DNA from: Myxococcus virescens | GTDB lineage: Bacteria; Myxococcota; Myxococcia; Myxococcales; Myxococcaceae | DNA length: 64,000 nt | NCBI RefSeq assembly: GCF_900101905.1 | Contig: NZ_FNAJ01000010.1 | Span: 124,001 to 188,000, forward strand | Reading direction: 5' to 3' | Shown: positions 43,313 to 53,228 of the stretch, piece by piece | Layout of the letters: each line of letters opens with the position of its first letter | Position numbering within the stretch: position 1 is the first letter of the stretch | The notes under the pieces: model-generated | Told to the model about the DNA's origin: nothing | The model's database searches: none | The model's input: only the letters and a program-made list of their open reading frames with translations | Made by a program: the position numbers and the translations under genes

Positions 43313-44482
43313 TCAGGCGTTGAGGACGGGGTAGGCGGCCAGCAGCTCCACGAGCGCGGGGCCGTACAGCCGCACCCGCTTCTCCCCGAAGTAGGGCACC
43401 TGCGTCAGCGCCTCCACGTCCTTCGGGGGCTGCGAGGCCAGCGCGTCCATCAGCGGATTGGTCAGCACCACGCTGGGCGTCACCTTGCGCTCGGTGGCCT
43501 TCTCCACGCGGAAGGTCTTGAGGGCCTCCTCGCGCTTGCGCTTGTTGGCGTCCTTGGGGCCCTTGGCTTCGCGCTCCGGCGCCAGTTCACCCCGGCGCGA
43601 CTTCTCCAACAGTTCGCGCACCACGGCCAGGAGCTCCTCCCCGTGCGAGCGGATGAAGGAGCCCCGCACGCCGGCCATGCGCGCCAGCTCCTTGGGGTTG
43701 GTGGGCAGCTTCACCGCGATGTCACCCAGCGCCATGTTGGAGAGCATCCGCCCCATGGGGACGTTGTCCTTCTCCGCCCACTCCAGCCGCTTGCGGTGCA
43801 GGGCGTGGGCAATGGCGTGGGCCAGCGTCATCTGCGTGGGATTCAGCCCGGCGCGGGGTAGCTTGGGCTTGAAGTCCGCGCCCACGTCGGGGCGCGCCGC
43901 GGCCTCGTCACACAGGCGGACGCAGTCCAGGAGGACCTCCTCCAGGATGTCGGCCTCGCGGCAGGCGTCGCGGACCTGGCGGCCCAGCTCGCACAGGTAG
44001 CGCACGTCATTGGCGATGTACTCCCGCATGCCCGGGGGCAGGGGGCGGATGGAGAAGTCCGACTGTTGGTGCTCCTTCGGCAGCTCCACGCCCAGCCGTT
44101 CCCGGGCGAGGTCGGCCAGGCCCACCTTGGGCCACCCCAGCAGGGTGGCCGCCCGGTGGGTGTCGAAGAGGCCCTGCACTCGGACTCCCACCTCGGCGAG
44201 GAACTGGAGGTCGCCCTGGGCGGCGTGGAAGAACTTGGTGCGCGCCGGGTCGGCCATCAGCGGGGCGAGCATGCCCGGCACCACGCCCGGTTGGAGCGTG
44301 TCCAACAGGAAGACCTGGTCGTCGGTGGCGAGCTGGAGGAAGCACAGCCGGGCGCGGAAGGCGTGCATCGAGTCCGCCTCCAGGTCCACGGCGATTTCGC
44401 GCGCGGCTTCCAGCGTGCGGGTCGCGCGCTCTTCTCCTGAGGCATCTACTACGTCAACGGCACCTTGCGGGTAGGTCGGCAT
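43313..44482 (-). CDS. rnd: Ribonuclease D
   Basis: This 389-residue exonuclease trims RNA 3' ends, as in tRNA maturation. The DEDD exonuclease motifs are visible: VDLEADSMHAFR (Asp, Glu), HAAQGDLQFLAE (Asp) and the late YIANDVRYLCEL (Tyr and Asp of the DEDDy subtype). C-terminal HRDC-like helical domains follow, with a charged linker near 310 (KGPKDANKRKREEALK). Length matches E. coli RNase D. It is divergent from ttcA, and both share a 65-base promoter region. Confidence 0.93.
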   Translation of the reverse strand: MPTYPQGAVDVVDASGEERATRTLEAAREIAVDLEADSMHAFRARLCFLQLATDDQVFLLDTLQPGVVPGMLAPLMADPARTKFFHAAQGDLQFLAEVGVRVQGLFDTHRAATLLGWPKVGLADLARERLGVELPKEHQQSDFSIRPLPPGMREYIANDVRYLCELGRQVRDACREADILEEVLLDCVRLCDEAAARPDVGADFKPKLPRAGLNPTQMTLAHAIAHALHRKRLEWAEKDNVPMGRMLSNMALGDIAVKLPTNPKELARMAGVRGSFIRSHGEELLAVVRELLEKSRRGELAPEREAKGPKDANKRKREEALKTFRVEKATERKVTPSVVLTNPLMDALASQPPKDVEALTQVPYFGEKRVRLYGPALVELLAAYPVLNA

Positions 44483-44547
44483 TGCGGGAGGCAGGCTAGC
44501 GGACCGGGCCTTGGGATTGAGGTGTTTTTTCCCGGGCCGCCGCTAGG

Positions 44548-45402
44548 ATGGCCGCGCCGATGAACGACGTCCAGCGCCTGGAAAAGAGTCTGCTTGGCCA
44601 CATGGGCCGAGCCATCGCGGACCACCGCCTCATTGAGGACGGGGACCGCATCATGGTGGGCGTGTCCGGAGGCAAGGACTCCTACACGATGCTGCACCTC
44701 CTGCGGGAGCTCCAGCGTCGCGCACCCGTGAAGTTCGAATTGCTGGCGGTGAACCTGGACCAGGGCCACCCCGGCTTCCCAGCGGACAAGCTGGAGGCGT
44801 ACTTTCAGCGTGAGGGCTACCCGTACAAGCTGTTGAAGGAGGACACCTACAGCATCGTCCTGGAGAAGACGCCTCCGGGGAAGACGCAGTGCTCGGTGTG
44901 CTCGCGCATGCGGCGCGGCATCCTCTACACGGCGGCGGTGGAGCTGGGGTGCACCAAGATTGCCCTGGGCCACCACCGCGACGACCTCATCCACACGCTG
45001 CTGCTCAACCTCTTCTTCGCCGGCTCCATCAAGGCGATGCCGCCCCTCTTGCGCAGCGACGACGGGCGCAACGTGGTCATCCGCCCGCTGTGCTACGCGC
45101 CGGAGAAGGACATCGCGAAGTTCGCGGAGCTGATGGCCTTCCCCATCATCCCGTGCGACTTGTGCGGCACGCAGGAGAACCTCCAGCGCAAGCGGATGCA
45201 GCGGCTGATGGAGGAGCTGGGCAAGGAAATTCCCAACGTCCGCCAGAGCGTCCTCAACGCCATGGCGAACGTGCGGCCGAGTCACCTGCTGGACAAGACG
45301 CTCAACCCCGACCCGCTGCACGCCAGCGAGGAAGGGGCCACGACGACCGAATCGAAGGACACGCAAGGGAGCGCCAGCCCATGGCTCGAGAGCAGGCAGT
45401 GA
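44548..45402 (+). CDS. ttcA: tRNA 2-thiocytidine synthetase TtcA
   Basis: This 284-residue ATP-dependent enzyme thiolates cytidine 32 in some tRNAs. The PP-loop SGGKDS is at 40-45. The cysteines that bind the Fe-S cluster in TtcA are present: C115 and C118 (CSVC) and C203/C206 (CDLCG). [19 protein letters not shown] is the typical central helix. The start may be ATG 44548 or ATG 44560. The Ser/Thr-rich C-terminal tail overlaps the next gene by 22 bases. Confidence 0.94.
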   Translation: MAAPMNDVQRLEKSLLGHMGRAIADHRLIEDGDRIMVGVSGGKDSYTMLHLLRELQRRAPVKFELLAVNLDQGHPGFPADKLEAYFQREGYPYKLLKEDTYSIVLEKTPPGKTQCSVCSRMRRGILYTAAVELGCTKIALGHHRDDLIHTLLLNLFFAGSIKAMPPLLRSDDGRNVVIRPLCYAPEKDIAKFAELMAFPIIPCDLCGTQENLQRKRMQRLMEELGKEIPNVRQSVLNAMANVRPSHLLDKTLNPDPLHASEEGATTTESKDTQGSASPWLESRQ

Positions 45403-46205
45403 AGGCGCGGAACGACCGCAACGGCGCACTGGTGGAGGCGATGCTGCTGGCCGCGATGGCCGACGGACGCGTCTCGCAGCGGGAGATGCAGACGCTCCTC
45501 AGCCGCGTGCTGGAGCGCCCGGAGTTCGAGGGCACCCGCCCGGACGAGCTGAACGCCCTGGTGGAGACCAGCGCCGCGCGGTTGTCGGAGGCGAAGAACC
45601 TGGATGACGTGCTCGCGTCGCTGCGGCGCCGGCTGCCGGACCACAAGAACCGGATGCTGGCCTTCGGGCTGGCGGCGGCGGTGGCCCTGGCGGACCAGCG
45701 TGCCACGCGGGACGAGCTGGGCCTGCTCAAGACGTTCCAGGCCGCGCTGGGCATCTCCGAGGACGAGGTGGCGCAAATCATCGACGTCATCGAGAACGGC
45801 GGCAGCCTGGCGGAGGCGCTGGGCGAGCCGCTGGAGCGGCTGTTCGCGGAGGTCATGGTGCTGGTGAGCGCCGCGGACGGGAAGCTCCAGGAGGCCGAGG
45901 CCCGGGCGCTGGTGGAGAGCTTCGCGGCGGACCCCCTCTTCGAGAACGTCAGCCCCGAGCGCGCCCAGAGCTTCGTCAGCGAGTCCGTGACGGCCCTGGC
46001 CGCCGAGGGCCTGCCCCAGCGGCTCCATGTGCTGGCCCACGGTCTGACGACGCACGCCCAGCGGGTGAAGGCCTTCCGGCTGGCCACCAAGATTGCCCAC
46101 GCGGGGGGCACCCCGAGCCATCCCGAGCAGCGAATCCTGGATATGCTCCAGGCCACCTTCGGCCTGGCTGACGATGAAGTGGCGCGACTGGGCAGGGAGG
46201 GGTAG
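45381..46205 (+). CDS. TerB-like (tellurite resistance-type) double-domain protein
   Basis: This 274-residue all-helical protein shows two TerB-type repeats: [24 protein letters not shown] and [24 protein letters not shown], each with the acidic ADG loop that may bind metal. TerB proteins are linked to stress responses at the membrane, but their exact roles vary. The ATG overlaps the ttcA end by 22 bases, suggesting coupled expression. No other ter genes are nearby, so tellurite resistance is not implied. Confidence 0.82.
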   Translation: MAREQAVKARNDRNGALVEAMLLAAMADGRVSQREMQTLLSRVLERPEFEGTRPDELNALVETSAARLSEAKNLDDVLASLRRRLPDHKNRMLAFGLAAAVALADQRATRDELGLLKTFQAALGISEDEVAQIIDVIENGGSLAEALGEPLERLFAEVMVLVSAADGKLQEAEARALVESFAADPLFENVSPERAQSFVSESVTALAAEGLPQRLHVLAHGLTTHAQRVKAFRLATKIAHAGGTPSHPEQRILDMLQATFGLADDEVARLGREG

Positions 46206-46217
46206 TTAGGGGTTCGT

Positions 46218-47042
46218 ATGACCCTGCAAGCCCCCTCGACGCCCCGGCATTCCTTCCGGTTCGGGCTGCCCCCCTCCCTGGGCAGTGAGACGGCGCGAGA
46301 GCGCGCGGACCGCTTGGCGTCGTTCCTCCAGCGCGCGCTGGGCAAGCTGGTGGAGGTGAGCGTCGCGTCCAGCTACGAGACGCTCGCCAAGGATTTGCTC
46401 TCCGGCCGCGCGGACGCGGCCTGGGCCCCGCCCTTCGTCTGCGCGCGCATGGAAGCCATGGGCGTGCGGGTGGTGGTGCGCGGCGTGCGCCGGGGCATGT
46501 CGTCCTACCGGTCCGCCCTGGTGTGCCGGGCGGGCGCGGGCCTGACGGTGGAGCGGCTGAAGGGCACCACCGCCACCTGGGTGGACCGGGATTCGGTGGC
46601 GGGCTACCTGCTGCCCACCGCCTATCTCAAGACGCAGGGCCTGGAGCCGACGCGGGCCTTCTTCGCGCAGCACTTCGCGGGCTCGTACCAGGGCGCGCTG
46701 GAGTCGGTGCTGGACGGCAAGGCGGACGTCACCAGCGTCTTCTGCCCGCCGGCGTCCACGGGGCTGACGTTCGCCACCGGCGTGGAGGACGTGCTGGGCG
46801 CGGGCGCCGGCCGGCGCTTCGAGCTGATTGCGTACACCGACGAGGCCCCCAACGACGGTGTCCCGGTGGCCATGGGGCTGCAGCCGCAGCTGGTGAGCTC
46901 GCTGGAGTCCACGCTGCTGAGCCTCCAGACGTCGCCGGACGGGCAGGCGCTGCTGAAGGACATCTTCAACGCGGAGCGCTTCGAATCCGCGCCGCGCATG
47001 GGCTACCGCGCGCTGTACCGCGTGGCGCTGGCCAGCCTGTAG
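46218..47042 (+). CDS. PhnD-like substrate-binding protein without signal peptide
   Basis: This 274-residue protein resembles the phosphonate-type periplasmic binding family: FRFGLPPSLGSETARERADRLASFL at the start, LLSGRADAAWAPPFVCARM, VDRDSVAGYLLPTAYL, and VLDGKADVTSVFCPP. No signal peptide or lipobox is seen, and no transporter genes are adjacent, so it may be a cytoplasmic ligand-binding protein. It begins 12 bases after the TerB-like gene, on the same strand, so the ttcA/TerB/PhnD-like set is probably one operon. Confidence 0.82.
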   Translation: MTLQAPSTPRHSFRFGLPPSLGSETARERADRLASFLQRALGKLVEVSVASSYETLAKDLLSGRADAAWAPPFVCARMEAMGVRVVVRGVRRGMSSYRSALVCRAGAGLTVERLKGTTATWVDRDSVAGYLLPTAYLKTQGLEPTRAFFAQHFAGSYQGALESVLDGKADVTSVFCPPASTGLTFATGVEDVLGAGAGRRFELIAYTDEAPNDGVPVAMGLQPQLVSSLESTLLSLQTSPDGQALLKDIFNAERFESAPRMGYRALYRVALASL

Positions 47043-47107
47043 TCTCGGCCGCCAGGCGTCATCGTTTCGTGCCGCGCTTTCCGTGCGCGTTGGGGCAGGA
47101 TGCGCGC

Positions 47108-47470
47108 ATGTCCGAATCCAAGCGCTACGAGGGTGGTTGCCACTGTGGTCTGGTCCGTTACGACGTGAGCCTGGACCTGAGCCAGCCGCTGGTGTCCTGT
47201 AACTGTTCCATCTGCCTCAAGACGGGCATGTTGCTGGGCTTCGCCCCCGCGGAGCAGTTCAACCTCCAGAAGGGGGCCGAGCACATCACCGACTACCAGT
47301 TCGGCAAGAAGTCCATTCACCACCTGTTCTGTGACACCTGCGGGGTCCGCTCCTTCGGGAAGGGCACGATGCCGGACGGCAAGGACATGCGCGCCATCAA
47401 CGTCCGCTGCCTGGACGGCATCGAGCTGGACGGCCTGCCGGTGATGAAGGTGGACGGAAAGAACTTCTAG
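47108..47470 (+). CDS. GFA-family zinc protein (DUF636-like)
   Basis: This 120-residue protein matches the glutathione-dependent formaldehyde-activating (GFA) family. The zinc-binding Cys pattern is GGCHCG (C11, C13), SCNCSICLKTG (C31, C33, C36) and LFCDTCGV (C75, C78). Many members have no proven enzyme activity. The ATG has GCAGGA upstream. It follows the PhnD-like gene by 65 bases and converges on the kinase gene eight bases away. Confidence 0.9.
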   Translation: MSESKRYEGGCHCGLVRYDVSLDLSQPLVSCNCSICLKTGMLLGFAPAEQFNLQKGAEHITDYQFGKKSIHHLFCDTCGVRSFGKGTMPDGKDMRAINVRCLDGIELDGLPVMKVDGKNF

Positions 47471-47478
47471 TCCGCGGG

Positions 47479-48702
47479 CTACTTGCCGCCGTCGCCCTGT
47501 CCGCCAGGGCCCTTCGGCGGAGGCCGCTTCACGGGGGCGGCCTCCGTCGTCTGCGTCCGGGCGGGCTTCGCCGGGGCGGGCTTCGCTCCGGGCGCGGCGG
47601 CGGCTGGCGGCCGGGCCGGGGCGGCGGGCCGCGGCTGACCGGCGTTCACGGGCGACGCGGCGGAGGACGAGCCCCCACTCGCACGCGCCGGAGGCCGGGG
47701 GGACTGGGCCCTCGCCGCCTGACGCAGGTCGAAGTTGATGACGGTGGGCTCGGTGGCGAAGCGGTCCTCTTCCAGCTCCTCCGCGTACATGTCCCGCATG
47801 AAGGCCGCCAGGTGCGCCGTCGTGGCGTGCAGCTTCTCCGTGAGCAGGAACTCCTCCAACGCGAGTTGCAGCTCACCGGCCGTGGAGAAGCGCTCGTCCC
47901 GCTTGCGCGCCAGCGCCTTGAAGACGATGGCGTCCAGCGCCTTGGGAATCTCCGGCACCACCTCCGACGGAGGGACAATCTTCGTTCCCACCACCGCCTT
48001 GAGCGTGGCCAGCTCCGTTTCGCGCTTGAAGAGGCGCTGCTGCGTCAGCAGCTCGTAGAACACCGTCCCCAGGCCGAACACGTCCGAGCGCGAGTCCAGC
48101 GGCTCACCACGGGCCTGCTCCGGGGACATGTACGCGTGCTTGCCCTTGATGGTGCCGACAATCGTCTGGGACAGCTTCCCCGACGCCTTGGCCACGCCGA
48201 AGTCGATGAGCTTCACGCCGCCGTTGAAGCCCACCAGCACGTTCTGCGGGGACACATCCCGGTGGATCAACGCCAGCTTCCGGCCCGAAGGGCTGCGCGC
48301 GTTGTGGGCCGCGTCCAGGCCCGCGGCGGCGTCCGCGATGATGCGGCACTTGAGCCCCAGCGGGATGGTGATGCCGTGCTGCTGGGCCCGGGCGCCCAGG
48401 GGCCCCACGGCCTCTCCATGCACGTACTCCATGGCGATGAAGTACTGCCCGTCCACGTCTCCCAAGTCGTAGATTTGCGCGATGTTGGGGTGGTTGAGGT
48501 GCGCGGCGATGCGCCCCTCGTCCAGGAACATGTCGATGAACTCGTCGTCCTCGGACAGGTGGGGCAGGAGCCGCTTCACCACCAGCAGCTTCTGGAACCC
48601 CACCGGCCCCTTCTGCCGGGCGAGGTAGACGGCGCCCATGCCGCCGATGGCGAGTTTCCGAAGCAGCTCGTAGCGGCCGAATGTTTCCACGACGTCCGCC
48701 AC
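47479..48702 (-). CDS. Soluble Ser/Thr protein kinase with Pro/Ala-rich tail
   Basis: This kinase of about 407 residues is a Hanks-type enzyme: glycine loop IGGMGAV (19-25), Lys43, catalytic HRDVSPQN (147-154) and DFG (167-169), with the activation segment YMSPEQARGE. After the kinase domain (to about 280) the protein ends in a long Pro/Ala/Lys-rich, probably disordered tail. There is no membrane helix. GTG at 48702 is chosen since it sits just before the conserved TFGRYELLRKL; upstream in-frame starts are possible. The target is unknown. Confidence 0.85.
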   Translation of the reverse strand: MADVVETFGRYELLRKLAIGGMGAVYLARQKGPVGFQKLLVVKRLLPHLSEDDEFIDMFLDEGRIAAHLNHPNIAQIYDLGDVDGQYFIAMEYVHGEAVGPLGARAQQHGITIPLGLKCRIIADAAAGLDAAHNARSPSGRKLALIHRDVSPQNVLVGFNGGVKLIDFGVAKASGKLSQTIVGTIKGKHAYMSPEQARGEPLDSRSDVFGLGTVFYELLTQQRLFKRETELATLKAVVGTKIVPPSEVVPEIPKALDAIVFKALARKRDERFSTAGELQLALEEFLLTEKLHATTAHLAAFMRDMYAEELEEDRFATEPTVINFDLRQAARAQSPRPPARASGGSSSAASPVNAGQPRPAAPARPPAAAAPGAKPAPAKPARTQTTEAAPVKRPPPKGPGGQGDGGK

Positions 48703-48805
48703 GATAGCCGCGCCGGGTGGGAACACGGAAGTCCACGGCGCATCATTTCCTGTAACACCGCACTTCCCTGTCTTGGCCGGGGTGCCCCGGACCTCCCTGC
48801 CGGGC

Positions 48806-51802
48806 CTACGGCACCGCGCAGACGCTGCGGTAGCGGACCTCCACCGACTGGCCGGGCAGGGGGATGGCCCCGGGCTGGAAGACGATGGCGTTCTGCTCCG
48901 CGTCGTAGACCCACTGCGTCGCGGGCACCGGCTGGCCCTGGACGCGCACGCCCATCTCCCCCAGGCCCGTGGGCGCCGCGGTGAGCGGGAAGTCCGCCTG
49001 CGGCTCCCCGGCGCGCTGGATGACCTGCTCCAGCAGCCCGCCGTAGTTCTGCCCGCAGATGTTGGCCACCTGTCCCCCCGTACCGTGGGCCACGGCGGTG
49101 AAGCGGGCCGAGCCACTGCCCGCGGTGGCGCAGCCGGTGTCGGTGGGCACCAGCCCGTAGAGCTGGCTGCGGTGGGACATGCCCGTGCCCTTCAGCGTCT
49201 GGAGGAACTGGATGTAGCTCTCCGGACCGAAGCCGGAGTTGTCGTCCTCGTCGGCCAGGACCACCACCGCCATGCGGGCCGCCGCGCGGACGAAGCCGGA
49301 GTTGCCGTCATTGGCCTGCGGGGTGCGCGGGTCATCCATCTGCTCGGACAGGGGCGCGGAGAGTGCCTGGCGCATCGTCTCCAGGCCCTGCACCAGGTTG
49401 TGGCACATGCCCACGCTCAGGTTGGCCTGGATGTCCGCGACCGCGGTGGCGCTGGAGCCGGACACCACGCGAGGCCGGCTGCCATCCACCGGGAAGAGGC
49501 GCCCGGCCTCGCCGCCGTTGGCACCGCCGCCGCACTGCGGACCCCGGGCCACCAGGCCCGTGCTGGTGACGCCCACGCGCACGTCCACGCCGTTCGTCTG
49601 GGCCGCCTGCAGCCACTGCGGAATCGCCTCCTTCAGCCGGTCCTGGTACTGCTGCATGGTGGTGGTGTTGGACACCACGAAGAGGACGTCCAGTTGGCTG
49701 TCGGTGCCCTGCGTGTAGCGGTCCACCTGGATGCCCTCGTGGTTCGTCTCCGCCAGCAGCGGTACGAGCAAGGGGGAAGGCTCATTGGGGGTGCGCAGGT
49801 ACAGCGGGCTGAAGTGCTGGCCGTGCACGTTGCGCGCATAGCCGACCTCCAGCTCGAAGCCCGCGCCCGGCGCCAGCGTGACGGGCGCCGTCATGGGCAT
49901 CACCAGCGAGAACTGGCTGCTGGTCCCGTTGCCGATGTCCGCGCCCGTCACCGTGACGGGGCTGCTGCACCGGTTGGCCACGTACGTCTTCCGGGGCGCC
50001 GCGGCGCAGTCGTAGCGGATGGGGCCGAAGTCCACGAAGGACGGCGTCGCCACCAGGCAGCTCTGCCGGGACACGCCCTTGAGGGGCAGGCGCACCATGG
50101 GCGCGGCCGGGTTGCTCACCGTCAACTGCAGCTCGCCGGTGAAGTCCCCCTCGGCCTGCGGCCGGAAGGCCACCATGGCGCTGAAGCCCGAGTCGTACGG
50201 CACCACGCCGCCCGTGAGCCGGCCGCCCGGCATGAAGAAGACGCCGCCGCCGTCGTTGCTGATGTGGATGTTCTTCACGGCGCACTCGGCGCTGCCCGGG
50301 TTGCGGAAATAGAAGCCCAGCACCGCGCCGCGGCCCGGCGTCACGTTGCCGAAGTCCATCACCGGTCGCGGCGTCAACTCGTACACGCACGGCGCGGTGG
50401 CGCGCGAGCGGCCGGTGAGGATGATTTCGCGCTCCGGGTTGAACAGGTCATCCGAGCGCACGCGCAGCGCGGCCGTCCACGTGCCCACCGCGGTGGGCTC
50501 GAAGTAGACCTTCAGCTCCAGCGCGTCGGTGCCGGGGGCAATGGGCAGCCCGGGCGTCGCCTCCAGCACGGGCCAGACACCGCCGCTCCACGGATAGGCC
50601 TCGGTGCCGCGCGTGGGCACATCCACGCTGAACTGCGGACTGTCGCCGCCCGCCGCCACGCCGACGAACTGGAGGGGGCCGTTGGTGCCCGCGTTGGAGA
50701 TGCGGATGACGCGCTCCACCTTGCCGCCCACCGGCACCTCGCCGAAGTCCAGCGACACCGGCGTCACCGCCAGCGTGGGCCGGCCGCCGCGCGCGTCCAG
50801 AATCACCTGCGAATTGCGCGCCTTGTCGGACGTGTAGTGCACCGTGAGGTCGCCCACGTTGGGCCCGGAGTAGCGCGCCGCGAACTCCATCTGCATCTCG
50901 ACGATTTCGCCCGGGCCGACGGAGGAGCCCTCCGGCCGGGAAATCGGCACGAAGGCATGGTCGCTGGTCACCAGCCGCTCGATGGTGACGGGGCGCCAGG
51001 TGATGTTGCGCGCGCGCGTGTACGACTGCGTGCGCTCATGCACCGGAATCAAGTCGAAGGGGACGGGCGCCGGGTCGAACACGAAGGCCGAGGCCACCGA
51101 GTTGCCCTTCAGCTCCACGGTGGACGGCGTGCAGCCCTCGCAGGAGAGAATCTCCAGGCGCGCGCCCATGTTCCCCAGCGCGCGGGGCAGGTACCTGGTG
51201 CTCACCTTGCGCGACGACAGCGGGGGGATGGTGATGGTGTCCGCGGAGAAGGGGTCCGGGTGCGTGCCCGCCACCGTCAGCGTCAGCGGCAGGTCCACGG
51301 GATTCGTCACCGTGACCTCCAGCGTGCGCTCGCTGTCCACCTCGAGCGTCTCGTAGTCCAGGAAGGGCGGCTCCACGCCGATGGGGGTGGGCGTGCCCAT
51401 GCCCATCACCTGCACCTGGGCCTCCGCGCCCTGGTTGGCGTCCGTCTTGACGTGCACCGTCTCCGTCGCCAGGCCTTCGGTGAGCGGGTGGAAGCGGACG
51501 TGCACCACGTGGGACTCGCCCGGCAGCACCCGCTCGGCGCCTTCGCCCAGCTCCACTTCATAGGAGGGGTTGTTGGCCAGGCCCAGCGCGTCCAGGGCGG
51601 AGAAGGGCACGTACCCGACGTTGCGGATGCGGACCTCCCGCTCCCGCCACTCGCCCACGGGCACATCGCCAAAGTCGAGGAGGTCCGTGTCCACGACCGC
51701 GGTGGCCTGCACCGCGCGGGTTTCCTTCCCCTCGTGGCACGCCGTCCCGATGGTTACGAGCAACGCCAGTGCGAGCCCACGCCCTGTCAGCCCCATCCTC
51801 AT
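48806..51802 (-). CDS. Large lipoprotein with ASH-type Ig-like repeats and a degenerate von Willebrand A-like domain
   Basis: This 998-residue protein has a lipoprotein signal (LVTIGTAC). It contains about five repeats of the ASH/choice-of-anchor D type, each starting like LDFGDVPVGEWREREVRIRN, VSLDFGEVPVGGKVERVIRI or VMDFGNVTPGRG. The C-terminal 300 residues resemble a von Willebrand A domain (DVLFVVSNTTTM at 705-716), but the MIDAS Asp and Ser positions (usual VDNSGSM) are changed to S711 and T713. Later Asp-rich segments (VVLADEDDNSGFG) remain. It is surface-exposed; the ligand is unknown. It starts at ATG 51802 or 51796. Confidence 0.85.
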   Translation of the reverse strand: MRMGLTGRGLALALLVTIGTACHEGKETRAVQATAVVDTDLLDFGDVPVGEWREREVRIRNVGYVPFSALDALGLANNPSYEVELGEGAERVLPGESHVVHVRFHPLTEGLATETVHVKTDANQGAEAQVQVMGMGTPTPIGVEPPFLDYETLEVDSERTLEVTVTNPVDLPLTLTVAGTHPDPFSADTITIPPLSSRKVSTRYLPRALGNMGARLEILSCEGCTPSTVELKGNSVASAFVFDPAPVPFDLIPVHERTQSYTRARNITWRPVTIERLVTSDHAFVPISRPEGSSVGPGEIVEMQMEFAARYSGPNVGDLTVHYTSDKARNSQVILDARGGRPTLAVTPVSLDFGEVPVGGKVERVIRISNAGTNGPLQFVGVAAGGDSPQFSVDVPTRGTEAYPWSGGVWPVLEATPGLPIAPGTDALELKVYFEPTAVGTWTAALRVRSDDLFNPEREIILTGRSRATAPCVYELTPRPVMDFGNVTPGRGAVLGFYFRNPGSAECAVKNIHISNDGGGVFFMPGGRLTGGVVPYDSGFSAMVAFRPQAEGDFTGELQLTVSNPAAPMVRLPLKGVSRQSCLVATPSFVDFGPIRYDCAAAPRKTYVANRCSSPVTVTGADIGNGTSSQFSLVMPMTAPVTLAPGAGFELEVGYARNVHGQHFSPLYLRTPNEPSPLLVPLLAETNHEGIQVDRYTQGTDSQLDVLFVVSNTTTMQQYQDRLKEAIPQWLQAAQTNGVDVRVGVTSTGLVARGPQCGGGANGGEAGRLFPVDGSRPRVVSGSSATAVADIQANLSVGMCHNLVQGLETMRQALSAPLSEQMDDPRTPQANDGNSGFVRAAARMAVVVLADEDDNSGFGPESYIQFLQTLKGTGMSHRSQLYGLVPTDTGCATAGSGSARFTAVAHGTGGQVANICGQNYGGLLEQVIQRAGEPQADFPLTAAPTGLGEMGVRVQGQPVPATQWVYDAEQNAIVFQPGAIPLPGQSVEVRYRSVCAVP

Positions 51803-52032
51803 TTCCCGATCCCCACCCTTCTCCCCACACCCGCCGGCCCGTGCCCGGTGAGTGATCCGCCCCCTGCTCCTCCATCAATTTACGTACCAACCCAGGGAGC
51901 GAGGGTGCGTCTCCCTGATTTCAGGAGGTTGGCGTGATGTGGGTGTCATCCGGTTGGCAAAGAGGAAGGGCGATACTCTGGAGGGTGAAAGACTTTCCCG
52001 TCCTTCTGGCGGTGAGGAAGTGTGGGCAGGTG

Positions 52033-52887
52033 TCAGCGAATGACGCGAATGAGCGCCTCCGCGACCATTTGGGGCTGCTCCATGTGGACGTGGTGCCCGC
52101 CGGGGAGGTGCAGCGGCGGATGGGCGAGGGATTGGAGCGCCTGCGTACGGTTGCGCATGAGGGCTTCATCGTGGCGCAGCCCGCCGGTGGCGAGGATGAG
52201 CTGGAGCGGGCAGGTGACGCCGGCCTGGAGCGCCATCCACTGGGCCTCGTCATAGCCCATGCCGAAGCGGCGGCGGTGGCGCGGGTCGAAGGTGAAGGCG
52301 AAGCCGCCCTCGTAGGGCTCCGTCCCGTGCCGGGCGAGGTACAGCGCCGCGTCCTGCGTCAGCGTGGGGCTGTTCTCCAGCAGCCGCGCCGCGGCGGCCT
52401 CCACGGTGGGGTAGCGCTTGCGGTTGGGCGGGCGGCGCGCGTCATCCAGTGCGCTGCGCAGCCGGCCCAGGGCCCCTTCCGCGGGCCCGCCAGCGGGGCC
52501 CAGGCTTTCGATGAGCGTCACGCTCTTCACACGCCCCGGACGGGCGGCGGCGTAGGCCTGTGAGACGATGCCGCCCAGCGAGTGCCCCACCAGGTGCACC
52601 GCGTCCAGGCCCAGCCCGTCCAACGTGGCCTCCACGTCGAGCGCGTAGTCGCTGAACTGGTAGGTGGCGCCGGGACCCACGTGGGCGCTGCGGCCCATGC
52701 CCCGAAAGTCGAGCAGCACCAGCCGCCACGTTCGGGGCAGGTGCGGGATGAGGGCATCGAAGCTGTGGGAATGGTCCAGCCAGCCATGCAGGAACAGCAC
52801 GGCGGGCGCGTCGGGCGCGGAGCGCTGCCGGACATGCAGCGCCAGGCCTTCGGCATCAACAGAGAGGGATTCGAGCGCGTCGGACAC
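52033..52887 (-). CDS. Alpha/beta hydrolase
   Basis: This 284-residue protein has the standard hydrolase fold: oxyanion HGW (34-36), DFRGMGRS, nucleophile elbow GHSLGG (Ser103), and a late catalytic His in PGGHHVHMEQP. No signal peptide is seen. The GTG start has CAGGAGG upstream. It lies upstream of the ASH lipoprotein gene on the same strand with a 230-base gap, so they are separately transcribed. The substrate class (ester, epoxide or other) cannot be told. Confidence 0.9.
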   Translation of the reverse strand: MSDALESLSVDAEGLALHVRQRSAPDAPAVLFLHGWLDHSHSFDALIPHLPRTWRLVLLDFRGMGRSAHVGPGATYQFSDYALDVEATLDGLGLDAVHLVGHSLGGIVSQAYAAARPGRVKSVTLIESLGPAGGPAEGALGRLRSALDDARRPPNRKRYPTVEAAAARLLENSPTLTQDAALYLARHGTEPYEGGFAFTFDPRHRRRFGMGYDEAQWMALQAGVTCPLQLILATGGLRHDEALMRNRTQALQSLAHPPLHLPGGHHVHMEQPQMVAEALIRVIR

Positions 52888-52964
52888 GGGAGCCTCCTGC
52901 CCCGTGCCTTACCCGGTTCACGCGCCCGGGAGAACCGTCATCCACGCCCGGACGCGGCGCGTGT

Positions 52965-53144
52965 TCAGCGGGGTCCAGCGGGTTGCCGCGGCGGCCCACC
53001 CGTGTCGGGCCGAGAGAGAATCATCGCGAGCTGGCGCGCCTGATTCTCGGTGGCGCAGCGGTACTCCTGCTGCTTGCCGTTGTCCTTCTCGATACGGAGA
53101 ACCCAGACATCGTTTTCCTTCGTAACATTCGCCTGCTGGGACAT
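52965..53144 (-). CDS. Small hypothetical protein (59 aa)
   Basis: The protein begins MSQQANVTKENDVWVLRIEKDNGK and continues YRCATENQARQLAMIL before a Pro/Gly-rich end. It looks like a small beta-alpha fold. The ATG at 53144 has GGAGG at an ideal spacing. I do not recognise a named family. It lies between the hydrolase and helicase genes on the same strand, downstream of a strong hairpin and an AT-rich direct repeat that may drive its expression. Confidence 0.72.
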   Translation of the reverse strand: MSQQANVTKENDVWVLRIEKDNGKQQEYRCATENQARQLAMILSRPDTGGPPRQPAGPR

Positions 53145-53228
53145 GTGGCGGTTCCTCCCAGCCGCGGGGAAGAGCATGTTTCATGCCGCACAGGAAAGTG
53201 GCCTCAAAGGCCCGAATTTCCGGCACTG

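Noticed and set aside
48773..51937. 1054-codon plus-strand frame opposite the ASH lipoprotein
   Set aside because: It is an antisense shadow with extreme His/Arg content. The minus strand has a signal peptide and repeated Ig-like motifs.
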